From positions 1-10,188 of the forward strand of contig JAEZGB010000088.1 of NCBI GenBank assembly GCA_023437485.1: DNA of 10,188 nucleotides, given 5' to 3'. The position numbers and the translations under genes were made by a program. Shown one piece after another: positions 1 to 6,823 of the stretch. Numbering within the stretch: position 1 is the first letter of the stretch; each line of letters starts with the position of its first letter. The notes beneath the pieces were generated by a model that saw only the letters and a list, made by a program, of their open reading frames with translations, did no database searches and was not told where the DNA came from. Source of the stretch: Bacteroidota bacterium (lineage in GTDB: Bacteria; Bacteroidota; Bacteroidia; Flavobacteriales; Flavobacteriaceae).

Positions 1-3000
1 CTTATATCATTACCGGGCTTGACGGCAATGTTTCGGTAATTTCGTCGGGCCAATTGTACCTGGCTTCATACGGTTCAAGTGACGCGGCGACTTTTGGAGG
101 TTTTTATTCCGGTTTTACTTTCAAGCCGGAAATTGCATTCAACCAGCTGGATGTGCAGCAGCCGAATTGCCTGCCTAATGTGGTGCTGTCGGTGAACCCG
201 CTTACAGCTTTTGATATTTTTCAGTGGTACTTCAATGATACGGCAATTCCCGGAGCGACTACCGGGAGCATCAATCCCACCCTGCCTGGTTATTATCACG
301 TGTCGGCTACCATTGGCGCCTGCGGGACAACGCTCATTTCTGACAAGATCCCGGTATCGTCATGCGCAACCAATGTTGACGGCGATCTGGCCAATGACAA
401 TATCGATCTGGATAACGATAACGACGGAATTGACAATTGTACCGAATCTTATGGAAATCAGCCGTTCCCGCTTTCAAATCCATTGGGCGGAACGATTGCC
501 GTGGGATCGTACACCAATACTTTTGGCGGAAGCTTCCCGGCCGGTTCCGGAGCGCCAGACCCCACTCCCTTTCAGGGCCAGAACAATGGCGATTTTGTGA
601 CGGCAACCACGGCGGGCAAGGGAAATTCTGTTATTTACAGGGCTGATTTTGCCACGCCGCTGAGTGTTTCGCTTGAATATGCAACGGCAGCCGCGCAGGC
701 CGATCTTCTGACCTCAAACGCCGAATTCGCAATTACGGTCCCGGTTGACAAGACCATAACCGTGCTCAACCCGTCCAACCAGCTTTTGATAGATACCAAC
801 TACGACGGTATTTATGAAAGCGGCGTTACCCAGCACTCCTCTTTTGAACTTAGGTTCAGGCGCAACGGAGCCACGCCCCTGGCGGCCGGAACGGGCGATT
901 TCTCGTTTCGCGCGCATTTGGTGGACCATGTGATCTTTTCACATATAAACCTCAACGAAGACAGCCCCAGCCGGGCAACTTTCCGCCTGCTGGCCACCTG
1001 CGTGCCGCGCGATACCGATAACGACGGGGTTTATGACCAATTTGACCAGGACAGCGACAATGACGGCCTACCAGACCTGATGGAAGCACTCGGCGCTGCT
1101 TTTGAACCCTTGGCCAATGCCGATGACAACGCCGATGGCCTGGACAATATTTTCGGGGGAGGAATCGTCCCGGCCGATACTGATATGGACGGCGTGATGG
1201 ATTTTGTCGATCTGGATAGCGACAACGACGGAATTTATGACCTGGTGGAGTCAGGAGCCGCGATTGCCGATGCGGACAATAACGGCATCGCCGATGGAAC
1301 TCCCGCGCAATTTGGCCCCAACGGCCTGCTCAACGCGATCGAAAACAGCGCGGGCTCCGCGACGGTAAATTACGTTCCTGCCGATTCTGATGGCGACGGC
1401 GTACCCAATTACATTGAACTTGACAGCGACAACGACCTTTGCAACGACACCCGCGAGGCCGGCTTTGCTGATCCGGACAACGACGGATACCTGGGCAGTG
1501 GAACCCCCGCGGTAAACGCTGGCGGCGTGGTCACCGGTTCGGGAGGATATCTTGCCCCCAATCCCGAATACGTGAATCCCAAGCCCATCGAAATCCTATC
1601 GATCCCTCAAACGGTTACCATTTGCGAGAACCAAAATGCGGTCATTGGCATTGAAACCAATCCAGGCGTGGGTTACCAGTGGCAATTGATGCAGCCCAAT
1701 GGCAGCTTTGCCAATCTGGGTGACAACGCGCTCTATTCCGGGGCGACGACCTCACAACTCACCATCAACAATGTCCCTGATTCGATGGACGGCAATATTT
1801 ACCGGGTGCTCCTGAGCAGGCCCGGCAACGTGTGCGGAATGATCTCACCTGTCATCAGCCTGGAGATAAATCCGCTTCCTACATCGGTAAGTAGAATCCT
1901 TGTGCAGTGCGAAACAGGCTTTCCTGCCGACGGGATCACACTTTTTGACCTCAGCCAGGCCGATTCGCTTTTTACCGAAAACGACCCCAATGTTAGCGTG
2001 GCGTATTTCCTGAATCAAGCCGGTGCGGACCTCAATGAATCGGCTTTGCCACAGAGTTACACCAATGTGAGTGACCCACAGCAAATCGTGGTGCGCGTAA
2101 CCAACAACACCACGGGCTGTTATGTTTTGAGTTTTCTCAATTTACAGGTCAACACCCTTGCCAACCAAAGCCTAAACCTGCCCGAACAATGTGACAGCGA
2201 TGGTGTTGAAGACGGGTTCCACCTCTTTGACCTGACCCAGGCTCCGGTCTCGGCGGGTTCGGGACAAGCCATTACTTATTACGAAAGTGAAAATGACGCG
2301 CTTTTAGAAGACAATCCCATTGGCAATCCGTCGGCCTACCAAAACCTGACACCCTACGGCGAGCAAATTGTATATGCAAGGGTTGAGAATGCGCAGGGTT
2401 GCGCCCGGATCGCCCGGATACGAATCAAGGTAAACCCATTGCCGGATATCGATGTTAACGAAGCACTTGAAAATCATCTAGTTTGCGTAAACACGCCTAC
2501 TTTCTCAACAGTATTGGACCCTGCGTTCCTGGACGGATCAAACCCTGACGATTATTCGTATCAATGGTTTTTTGAAGGATGGCCTGTTCCGGGAGGCAAT
2601 TCTCCTACACTGACCGTAACAACCGAAGGGCTTTATACGGTTCAGGTGACCGACAACAACGGTTGCAGTGATATCCGATACGTTCCGGTACTGGCCTCGA
2701 GCACGGCCATTATCGAAAGCATTGATATCGTTGATCTGACCGATTGGAACACCGTCACGGTAAACCTGACTTCAAACAGTTATGGCAATTATGTGTTTGC
2801 GCTCAATCACATGAACACCTATCAATCGTCCAACGTATTCAACAACGTACCTTCGGGAATCCACACCGTTTATATTAAGGACCTCAACGGTTGCCCAATC
2901 GCCAGCCAGGTAATCGCGGTAACCGGAATTCCCAATTACTTTACCCCAAACGGCGATGGCTTCAATGACACCTGGAACGTCAAAGGGATCGGCAGCGGGT

Positions 3001-3185
3001 TCAATACCGGAACCGTGGTCCACATTTTTGACCGTTACGGAAAACTGATCAAACAACTGGGTGCCGATGGCCAGGGTTGGGACGGAACCTTTAACGGGAA
3101 ACCGCTTCCTTCAACTGATTATTGGTACGTGGTCAAACTTGCGGACGGAAGGATGGTCAAGGGGCACTTTGCGCTAAAGCGATAA
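1..3185 (+). CDS. Large secreted T9SS type B (gliding motility-associated C-terminal domain) multi-repeat surface protein, 5' partial
   Basis: The reading frame is open from base 3 and continues off the left edge, so the true start and signal peptide lie outside the window; the TTG at 54 is only an internal Leu codon. About 1060 residues are visible. In order they are: an Ig/PKD-like stretch with a QWYF core (about 150-360); an acidic DxDxDG motif (about 370-440); a roughly 190-residue beta-rich-looking stretch I cannot name; more DxDxDG motifs (1008-1497); an Ig-like domain with a YQWQ core (about 1584-1866); two 94-residue repeats; another PKD/Ig-like domain with a YQWFF core (about 2445-2700); and a C-terminal sorting domain beginning IPNYFTPNGDGFNDTW. 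In this family the C-terminal domain directs export across the outer membrane by the type IX system. The cargo is probably an adhesin or matrix-type protein, but no enzymatic domain is visible and the precise role is unknown. The gene converges on typA. Confidence 0.93.
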   Translation, partial: YIITGLDGNVSVISSGQLYLASYGSSDAATFGGFYSGFTFKPEIAFNQLDVQQPNCLPNVVLSVNPLTAFDIFQWYFNDTAIPGATTGSINPTLPGYYHVSATIGACGTTLISDKIPVSSCATNVDGDLANDNIDLDNDNDGIDNCTESYGNQPFPLSNPLGGTIAVGSYTNTFGGSFPAGSGAPDPTPFQGQNNGDFVTATTAGKGNSVIYRADFATPLSVSLEYATAAAQADLLTSNAEFAITVPVDKTITVLNPSNQLLIDTNYDGIYESGVTQHSSFELRFRRNGATPLAAGTGDFSFRAHLVDHVIFSHINLNEDSPSRATFRLLATCVPRDTDNDGVYDQFDQDSDNDGLPDLMEALGAAFEPLANADDNADGLDNIFGGGIVPADTDMDGVMDFVDLDSDNDGIYDLVESGAAIADADNNGIADGTPAQFGPNGLLNAIENSAGSATVNYVPADSDGDGVPNYIELDSDNDLCNDTREAGFADPDNDGYLGSGTPAVNAGGVVTGSGGYLAPNPEYVNPKPIEILSIPQTVTICENQNAVIGIETNPGVGYQWQLMQPNGSFANLGDNALYSGATTSQLTINNVPDSMDGNIYRVLLSRPGNVCGMISPVISLEINPLPTSVSRILVQCETGFPADGITLFDLSQADSLFTENDPNVSVAYFLNQAGADLNESALPQSYTNVSDPQQIVVRVTNNTTGCYVLSFLNLQVNTLANQSLNLPEQCDSDGVEDGFHLFDLTQAPVSAGSGQAITYYESENDALLEDNPIGNPSAYQNLTPYGEQIVYARVENAQGCARIARIRIKVNPLPDIDVNEALENHLVCVNTPTFSTVLDPAFLDGSNPDDYSYQWFFEGWPVPGGNSPTLTVTTEGLYTVQVTDNNGCSDIRYVPVLASSTAIIESIDIVDLTDWNTVTVNLTSNSYGNYVFALNHMNTYQSSNVFNNVPSGIHTVYIKDLNGCPIASQVIAVTGIPNYFTPNGDGFNDTWNVKGIGSGFNTGTVVHIFDRYGKLIKQLGADGQGWDGTFNGKPLPSTDYWYVVKLADGRMVKGHFALKR
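372..1497 (+). repeat. Acidic DxDxDG calcium-binding (thrombospondin type 3-like) repeat region
   Basis: Motifs such as DLDNDNDGI, DQDSDNDGL, DLDSDNDGI and ELDSDND recur. At the DNA level they share a core resembling GAYAGCGACAAYGACGG at 411-427, 1050-1066, 1215-1231 and 1422-1436, all in the same reading frame. Shorter partner motifs (DTDNDGV, DTDMDGV, DSDGDGV) precede the last three. Loops of alternating Asp/Asn are known calcium ligands in thrombospondin type 3-like repeats, so Ca2+ binding that stiffens the exported protein is a good inference. The first motif is separated from the second by about 213 residues, which hold an unrecognised domain, whereas the later ones are 55 and 69 residues apart. 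Confidence 0.8.
1869..2432 (+). repeat. Two tandem 94-residue extracellular repeats
   Basis: Two direct repeats of exactly 282 nt (94 codons) abut at 2150/2151. Unit A (1869-2150) and unit B (2151-2432) align almost without gaps: Cys at unit position 14, DG at 21-22, LFDL at 25-28, Gln at 30, QIV at 72-74 and Gly-Cys at 83-84. They begin NPLP and NTLA, and unit B is followed by another NPLP. DNA identity has largely been lost, so the duplication is old. The two conserved cysteines per unit could form a disulfide once exported (inference). Repeats of this look are common in Flavobacterium surface proteins. Confidence 0.85.
2925..3182 (+). other. T9SS type B / gliding motility-associated C-terminal sorting domain
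   Basis: The last 86 residues begin GIPNYFTPNGDGFNDTW, continue with HIFDRYGKLIKQL, GWDGTFNGKPLPSTDYWY and end GHFALKR. This matches the known pattern of the CHU_C / gliding motility-associated C-terminal family (FTPNGDG.ND.W, i.nRyG, WdG...G...p.gtYwY, kG.v.l.R). In that family it is the type B secretion signal recognised by the T9SS machinery. Its intactness up to the stop codon indicates the gene is complete at its 3' end. Confidence 0.93.
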
Positions 3186-3215
3186 ATTTCAAAGGCTTTT
3201 GCAAGTTGATAAAAA

Positions 3216-3237
3216 AAAGCCACCCAAGGGTGGCTTT
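3216..3237. terminator. Bidirectional intrinsic terminator between convergent genes
   Basis: A perfect inverted repeat AAAGCCACC / GGTGGCTTT (3216-3224 and 3229-3237) encloses the tetraloop CAAG. Read on the minus strand, the stem runs directly into eight T residues (complement of 3211-3218), 24 nt past the typA stop: a strong Rho-independent terminator. Read on the plus strand it ends with only three T residues followed by AATAATT, so it should stop the secreted-protein transcript less efficiently. Confidence 0.85.
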
Positions 3238-3261
3238 AATAATTATGATCGCTGCAATAGA

Positions 3262-5061
3262 TTACGCAATCTTGAAACGCTTGCGGTCATTTTCATTCAG
3301 GTAGATCTTTCTGAGCCTGATCGATTTCGGCGTCACCTCAACATACTCGTCTTTCTGTATGTATTCCAAGGCTTCTTCAAGTGAAAATTTGATGGCCGGT
3401 GTGATGCGTGTCTTGTCATCGGCACCTGCCGAGCGGAAGTTGGTAAGCTGCTTGGTCTTGGTGATGTTGATGGTCATATCGTCACCCCGCGAGTTTTCGC
3501 CCACAACCTGGCCTTCATAGATATCTTCGTTTGGATCGACAAAAAACTTACCGCGGTCCTGAAGTTTGTTGATAGAGTATGGAATGGCCTTTCCTGTTTC
3601 CATTGAAATAAGTGATCCATTAATACGGCCAGCGATTTCACCCTTGAACGGCTCATACCCTATAAAGCGGTGCGACATGATGGCCTCTCCCGCCGTGGCG
3701 GTCAATAGCATGTTCCTTAGCCCGATAATGCCGCGCGAAGGAATGTTGAATTTGATGATCATCCGCTCGCCCTTGGTTTCCATTGAGAGCATTTCGCCCT
3801 TGCGCACGGTAACGAACTCAACCGCACGGCCCGAAAGATTTTCCGGAAGGTCAATGGTAAGTTCTTCAATCGGTTCGCATTTGGCTCCGTCGATTTCCTT
3901 AATGATAACCTGCGGCTGACCGATTTGAAGCTCATACCCCTCGCGGCGCATGGTTTCGATCAGGACCGAAAGGTGCAATACCCCACGGCCAAAGACCATG
4001 AATTTATCGGCCGAATCAGTTTCGGAAACCCGAAGCGCAAGGTTTTTTTCAAGTTCCTTGGCTAAACGGTCCTTAATGTGACGCGAAGTCACGAATTTCC
4101 CCTCCTTGCCAAAGAACGGCGAATCGTTGATGGTGAAAAGCATGCTCATGGTAGGCTCGTCGATGGCGATGGTGCGCAGGGCCTCCGGATTTTCAAAATC
4201 GGCAACGGTATCGCCAATCTCAAAACCTTCGATTCCGACAATGGCGCAAATATCGCCCGCCACAACCTGCTCTACCTTTTTACGGCCAAGCCCTTCAAAG
4301 GTGTGCAGCTCCTTAATGCGCGATTTGAGAATCTTGCCGTCGCGTTTTACAAGAGAAATTGGCATGCCTTCTTTCAGGGTTCCGCGTTCAAGCCTTCCAA
4401 TGGCGATCCGCCCGGTAAAGGACGAGAAGTCCAGTGATGTGATAAGCATTTGCGGCGTACCCTCAGAAACCTTAGGCGCGGGAACGTTTTGGATCACCAT
4501 GTCAAGCAGTGGCTCGATGGAATCGGTTTGGTTGCGCCAGTCGTCGGACATCCAGTTGTTCTTTGCCGATCCGTAAACCGTGGGGAAATCCAACTGCTCC
4601 TCGGTAGCGCCAAGTTCAAACATCAGATCAAAAACCTTCTCATGGACTTCTTCAGGCGTACAGTTTTCCTTGTCAACCTTGTTGATCACCACGCAGGGCT
4701 TCAGGCCAAGGTCAATGGCTTTTTGCAAAACGAAACGCGTTTGCGGCATTGGCCCTTCAAAGGCATCGACCAAAAGGCAAACGCCGTCGGCCATATTGAG
4801 TACGCGCTCCACTTCGCCGCCAAAATCGGCGTGGCCCGGAGTATCGATAATGTTGATTTTTGTTCCTTTATATACGACCGAAACATTCTTGGATGTGATC
4901 GTGATGCCGCGCTCTCGCTCAAGGTCATTATTGTCCAGGATCAGGTCACCGGTATTTTCGTTTTCTCGGAAAAGCTGGCAATGATACATGATTTTGTCTA
5001 CCAGCGTGGTCTTCCCGTGGTCAACGTGTGCGATGATCGCGATATTCCGGATTGATTCCAT
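3262..5061 (-). CDS. typA: Ribosome-associated translational GTPase TypA/BipA
   Basis: The 599-residue product has the expected length for TypA/BipA (about 600) and is collinear with it. GTPase motifs are intact: G1 AHVDHGKT (11-18), G2 RERGITI (Thr54), G3 DTPGHADF (73-80), G4 NKVD (127-130) and a G5-like GSAKNN near 165. EF-G-like domains II, III and V follow, then the TypA-specific C-terminal domain, with motifs such as GRGVLHLSVL and SRGIIGLRNMLLT. The family binds the 70S ribosome near the A site and hydrolyses GTP. It aids 50S assembly and growth under cold or other stress, and acts in the cytosol. The ATG at 5061 is chosen because the GTPase motif starts at the usual distance and a promoter lies just upstream. 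It is probably monocistronic: the upstream neighbour is divergent and a terminator follows the stop. Nothing in it looks broken. Confidence 0.98.
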   Translation of the reverse strand: MESIRNIAIIAHVDHGKTTLVDKIMYHCQLFRENENTGDLILDNNDLERERGITITSKNVSVVYKGTKINIIDTPGHADFGGEVERVLNMADGVCLLVDAFEGPMPQTRFVLQKAIDLGLKPCVVINKVDKENCTPEEVHEKVFDLMFELGATEEQLDFPTVYGSAKNNWMSDDWRNQTDSIEPLLDMVIQNVPAPKVSEGTPQMLITSLDFSSFTGRIAIGRLERGTLKEGMPISLVKRDGKILKSRIKELHTFEGLGRKKVEQVVAGDICAIVGIEGFEIGDTVADFENPEALRTIAIDEPTMSMLFTINDSPFFGKEGKFVTSRHIKDRLAKELEKNLALRVSETDSADKFMVFGRGVLHLSVLIETMRREGYELQIGQPQVIIKEIDGAKCEPIEELTIDLPENLSGRAVEFVTVRKGEMLSMETKGERMIIKFNIPSRGIIGLRNMLLTATAGEAIMSHRFIGYEPFKGEIAGRINGSLISMETGKAIPYSINKLQDRGKFFVDPNEDIYEGQVVGENSRGDDMTINITKTKQLTNFRSAGADDKTRITPAIKFSLEEALEYIQKDEYVEVTPKSIRLRKIYLNENDRKRFKIA

Positions 5062-5078
5062 AAAAATTTTTTAGGGCG

Positions 5079-5109
5079 CAAAGGTAGGCTTATTTTTTTG
5101 GATTTCAAT
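5079..5109 (-). promoter_or_regulatory. Bacteroidetes-type promoter for typA
   Basis: On the minus strand TACCTTTG (complement of 5079-5086) matches the Bacteroidetes -7 consensus TAnnTTTG exactly. ATTG (complement of 5106-5109), a 3-of-4 match to the -33 TTTG, lies 19 nt upstream, within the usual spacing. Transcription would start near 5072-5075, giving an A/T-rich leader of only about 11-14 nt before the typA ATG. No Shine-Dalgarno sequence is present, as is usual in this phylum. Confidence 0.72.
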
Positions 5110-5119
5110 GTTAACTCTT

Positions 5120-5140
5120 TGCGTAAAAATAACCTACGCA
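5120..5140. promoter_or_regulatory. Candidate operator: TGCGTA-N9-TACGCA inverted repeat
   Basis: Perfect 6-bp half-sites TGCGTA (5120-5125) and TACGCA (5135-5140) are separated by the 9-bp A-rich spacer AAAATAACC. The 15-bp centre-to-centre distance is roughly one and a half helical turns. The site lies 10 bp upstream of the typA -33 element and 73 bp before the histidine kinase start. It could bind a dimeric regulator of either gene, but no regulator is encoded here and no other full copy was noticed in the window, so the assignment is tentative. Confidence 0.25.
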
Positions 5141-5213
5141 GCGCCGAAAGGATTGTTGACAAAATTTCCGGGCACACTGCACCAGGGTATGCGCAAATCT
5201 CTATTTTTAATCC

Positions 5214-6683
5214 ATGCAGGAAATTGTAAATTCCTTTGGATCAGAGCGCCAGCCGGCTTTGTTACTGGCCGCGCTGGAACATGCGGCATGCGGTATCGCG
5301 GTGATTGACGACGACGGTATCCTGGCGTACGTAAACTACCGCTATGCCGAAATATACGGCTACTCGCAGGAAGAACTCATCGGCACATCGATTATCCGGT
5401 TTGTTCCCCCGCCTGACAACCGCGATCCCGGCCGTGTGCTTGAAGGTTTCAGAAAGCTTCAAACCCGGGCTACAGGTGAAAGGCGCGTGGTGCGGCGGGA
5501 CAGTTCATACATCGACATTCACTTTACGCTGGAACGCGTTACCCAAGACGGCAAGCTTTACACTTTGACCACTGTCCAGGACATCGGTGAAATGCTGGAT
5601 ATGCGCAACATCGCGGCGCGCAACGAGCAAATCCGCCGGTTGCTTATGAATGCCGCACTGGATGCGGTCATTTGTACCGATAGGAAGGGCCGGATCTCCT
5701 TTTGGAACCGGCAGGCCGAAGCGATATTTGGATGGACTGCCGAGGAAGCCGCCGGAAAAGACCTCGCCCAATTGATTTTCAGGGACAATGGCTGCCGGAT
5801 CAACGATTCTCTCAACAGCCTGCGGGAACTTTTGGCATACAGGCGTGAGGGGAACGAATTCCCGATTGAATTTACCGTTGTGCCCATCGATGAGGACAAC
5901 GACAGTTTCCTTTGCATATTTATCCGCGATATTTCGGAACGCAAAAAAAATGAGGCCATTTTGCGTGAACTCAATTTGGAGATGAGCAGGAACATCGATG
6001 AACTTGGGAAGTCCAATCTTGAACTCGAACAGTTCGCATATATCGCCTCGCACGATTTGCAGGAACCGTTGCGGATGGTAACCGGGTTCCTGACCCAACT
6101 CGATAAAAAATACCGCGACCTGCTTGATGACAAAGGCCGCGAATACCTGCACTTTGCCGTAGATGGCGCAGTCCGGATGAGGCAGATCATTCTTGACCTG
6201 CTGGAATACTCGCGCGCGGACAAGACCGACGCTCCGCTTGAAGATGTGGACCTGGACCGGGTGGTAGCGGAACTCATTGAGTTGAACCGGGAACCGCTTA
6301 AAGAGGCCGGCGGCGTCATCACCCACAGTCCACTACCTGTGGTAAAGACCCGTAGGATTCCCATCACGCAGGTTTTTCAAAACCTCATTGGCAATGCGAT
6401 CAAATACCGGCGACCCGGTGTTCGGCCTGAAATCCGGATTAGCTGTGAAGACATACAATCCCATTACAAATTCAGCATTGCTGACAACGGTATCGGGATC
6501 CCGGCCAAATATTTCGAAAAGATTTTCGTGGTTTTTCAAAGGCTTCATCTTCGCGAGCAATATTCAGGAACGGGTATCGGCCTGGCCATCTGCAAAAAAA
6601 TCATTGAGGGATACGGCGGAAGGATATGGGTCGAATCTCAAGAAGACAAGGGCAGCACTTTTTATTTTACAATTAGAAAATAG
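5214..6683 (+). CDS. Soluble PAS-PAS sensor histidine kinase
   Basis: The 489-residue product has no signal peptide or hydrophobic membrane segment, so it is probably cytosolic. PAS domain 1 spans about 16-126 and PAS domain 2 about 138-248 (ending in the typical DISERKK). A charged helix, likely coiled coil, covers 248-275. HisKA follows with phospho-acceptor His280 in SHDLQEPLR, then a HATPase_c domain with N-box NLIGNAIK (Asn390, Asn394), G1 DNGIGIP (424-430) and G2 GTGIGLA (452-458). All catalytic motifs are present, so it should autophosphorylate using ATP. The kinase core resembles the phytochrome-like class, but no chromophore domain is present and the ligand of the PAS domains is unknown. 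It has no receiver domain, so it needs a separate partner; the REC-bearing kinase 136 bp downstream is one candidate. The ATG at 5214 is preceded by an A/T-rich stretch. No convincing promoter was found upstream; TATTTTTA at 5202 is too close to the start. Confidence 0.95.
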   Translation: MQEIVNSFGSERQPALLLAALEHAACGIAVIDDDGILAYVNYRYAEIYGYSQEELIGTSIIRFVPPPDNRDPGRVLEGFRKLQTRATGERRVVRRDSSYIDIHFTLERVTQDGKLYTLTTVQDIGEMLDMRNIAARNEQIRRLLMNAALDAVICTDRKGRISFWNRQAEAIFGWTAEEAAGKDLAQLIFRDNGCRINDSLNSLRELLAYRREGNEFPIEFTVVPIDEDNDSFLCIFIRDISERKKNEAILRELNLEMSRNIDELGKSNLELEQFAYIASHDLQEPLRMVTGFLTQLDKKYRDLLDDKGREYLHFAVDGAVRMRQIILDLLEYSRADKTDAPLEDVDLDRVVAELIELNREPLKEAGGVITHSPLPVVKTRRIPITQVFQNLIGNAIKYRRPGVRPEIRISCEDIQSHYKFSIADNGIGIPAKYFEKIFVVFQRLHLREQYSGTGIGLAICKKIIEGYGGRIWVESQEDKGSTFYFTIRK

Positions 6684-6689
6684 TTTACC

Positions 6690-6697
6690 TATATTTG
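6690..6697 (+). promoter_or_regulatory. Candidate -7 element for the hybrid kinase
   Basis: TATATTTG matches the Bacteroidetes -7 consensus TAnnTTTG exactly and begins 7 nt after the stop codon of the upstream kinase. A -33 element is poor: only T-rich sequence (TTTATTTTAC, 6661-6670) stands about 19 nt upstream. If it is used, transcription starts near 6702-6704 and the leader before the ATG at 6820 is about 115 nt, containing the small ORF at 6722. The two kinases could also be co-transcribed, since no terminator hairpin is seen between them. Confidence 0.45.
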
Positions 6698-6721
6698 TTT
6701 CCGAACCCTACCTTAATCAAT

Positions 6722-6823
6722 ATGCGAGTCGTGCCCAACTGCACTTCCCACGCTTGCCGCCTGAATTGTTTTGACACTTTGCGCGGTGAGGCAGGCGCAT
6801 ATTACCAACTTATCTGCGCATGA
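6722..6823 (+). CDS. Possible 33-residue leader ORF overlapping the hybrid kinase start
   Basis: An ATG-initiated frame encodes MRVVPNCTSHACRLNCFDTL followed by 13 more residues, and ends in a TGA that overlaps the downstream ATG as ATGA (6820-6823). It contains five cysteines (7, 12, 16 and 32 among 33 residues visible at those four positions, i.e. C7, C12, C16, C32) and His10; the residues N-terminal to position 17 carry a Cys/His cluster. The arrangement would allow translational coupling to the kinase. No homology is recognised, no ribosome-binding sequence marks it, and a 33-codon frame can arise by chance, so it is only a candidate. Confidence 0.15.
   Translation: MRVVPNCTSHACRLNCFDTLRGEAGAYYQLICA

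Noticed and set aside
54..56. TTG at 54 as the start of the secreted-protein gene
   Set aside because: The frame is open from base 3 without interruption and the first residues show no signal peptide, which an exported T9SS cargo must have; the gene starts left of the window.
411..1436. Recurring GAYAGCGACAAYGACGG words as a CRISPR or DNA repeat array
   Set aside because: The copies are in frame, degenerate at third codon positions and irregularly spaced, as expected for a protein-level calcium-binding motif.
3122..3384. Two plus-strand frames of about 60 codons spanning the end of the secreted-protein gene, the terminator and the 3' end of typA
   Set aside because: They cross a terminator and two real genes in the wrong frame or strand, with no start context or similarity.
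4106..5055. Long plus-strand frames (156 and 201 codons) opposite typA
   Set aside because: They lie wholly antisense to a clearly conserved GTPase gene, have no recognisable domains and unlike amino-acid make-up (Ser/Arg- or His-rich); open antisense frames are expected from the codon pattern.
5202..5209. TATTTTTA as the -7 element of the first kinase gene
   Set aside because: It differs from TAnnTTTG at the last base, has no -33 partner at the right distance and would place the start of transcription at or inside the start codon.
5505..6367. Two minus-strand frames of about 270 codons opposite the first histidine kinase
   Set aside because: Both are antisense to intact PAS/HisKA/HATPase coding sequence and their translations are Ser/Arg-rich or otherwise unlike any known family.
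6780..6799. TGCGC/GCGCA hairpin before the hybrid kinase as a terminator or riboswitch
   Set aside because: The stem is only 5 bp with a 10-nt loop and no T tract follows; no riboswitch consensus is recognisable.
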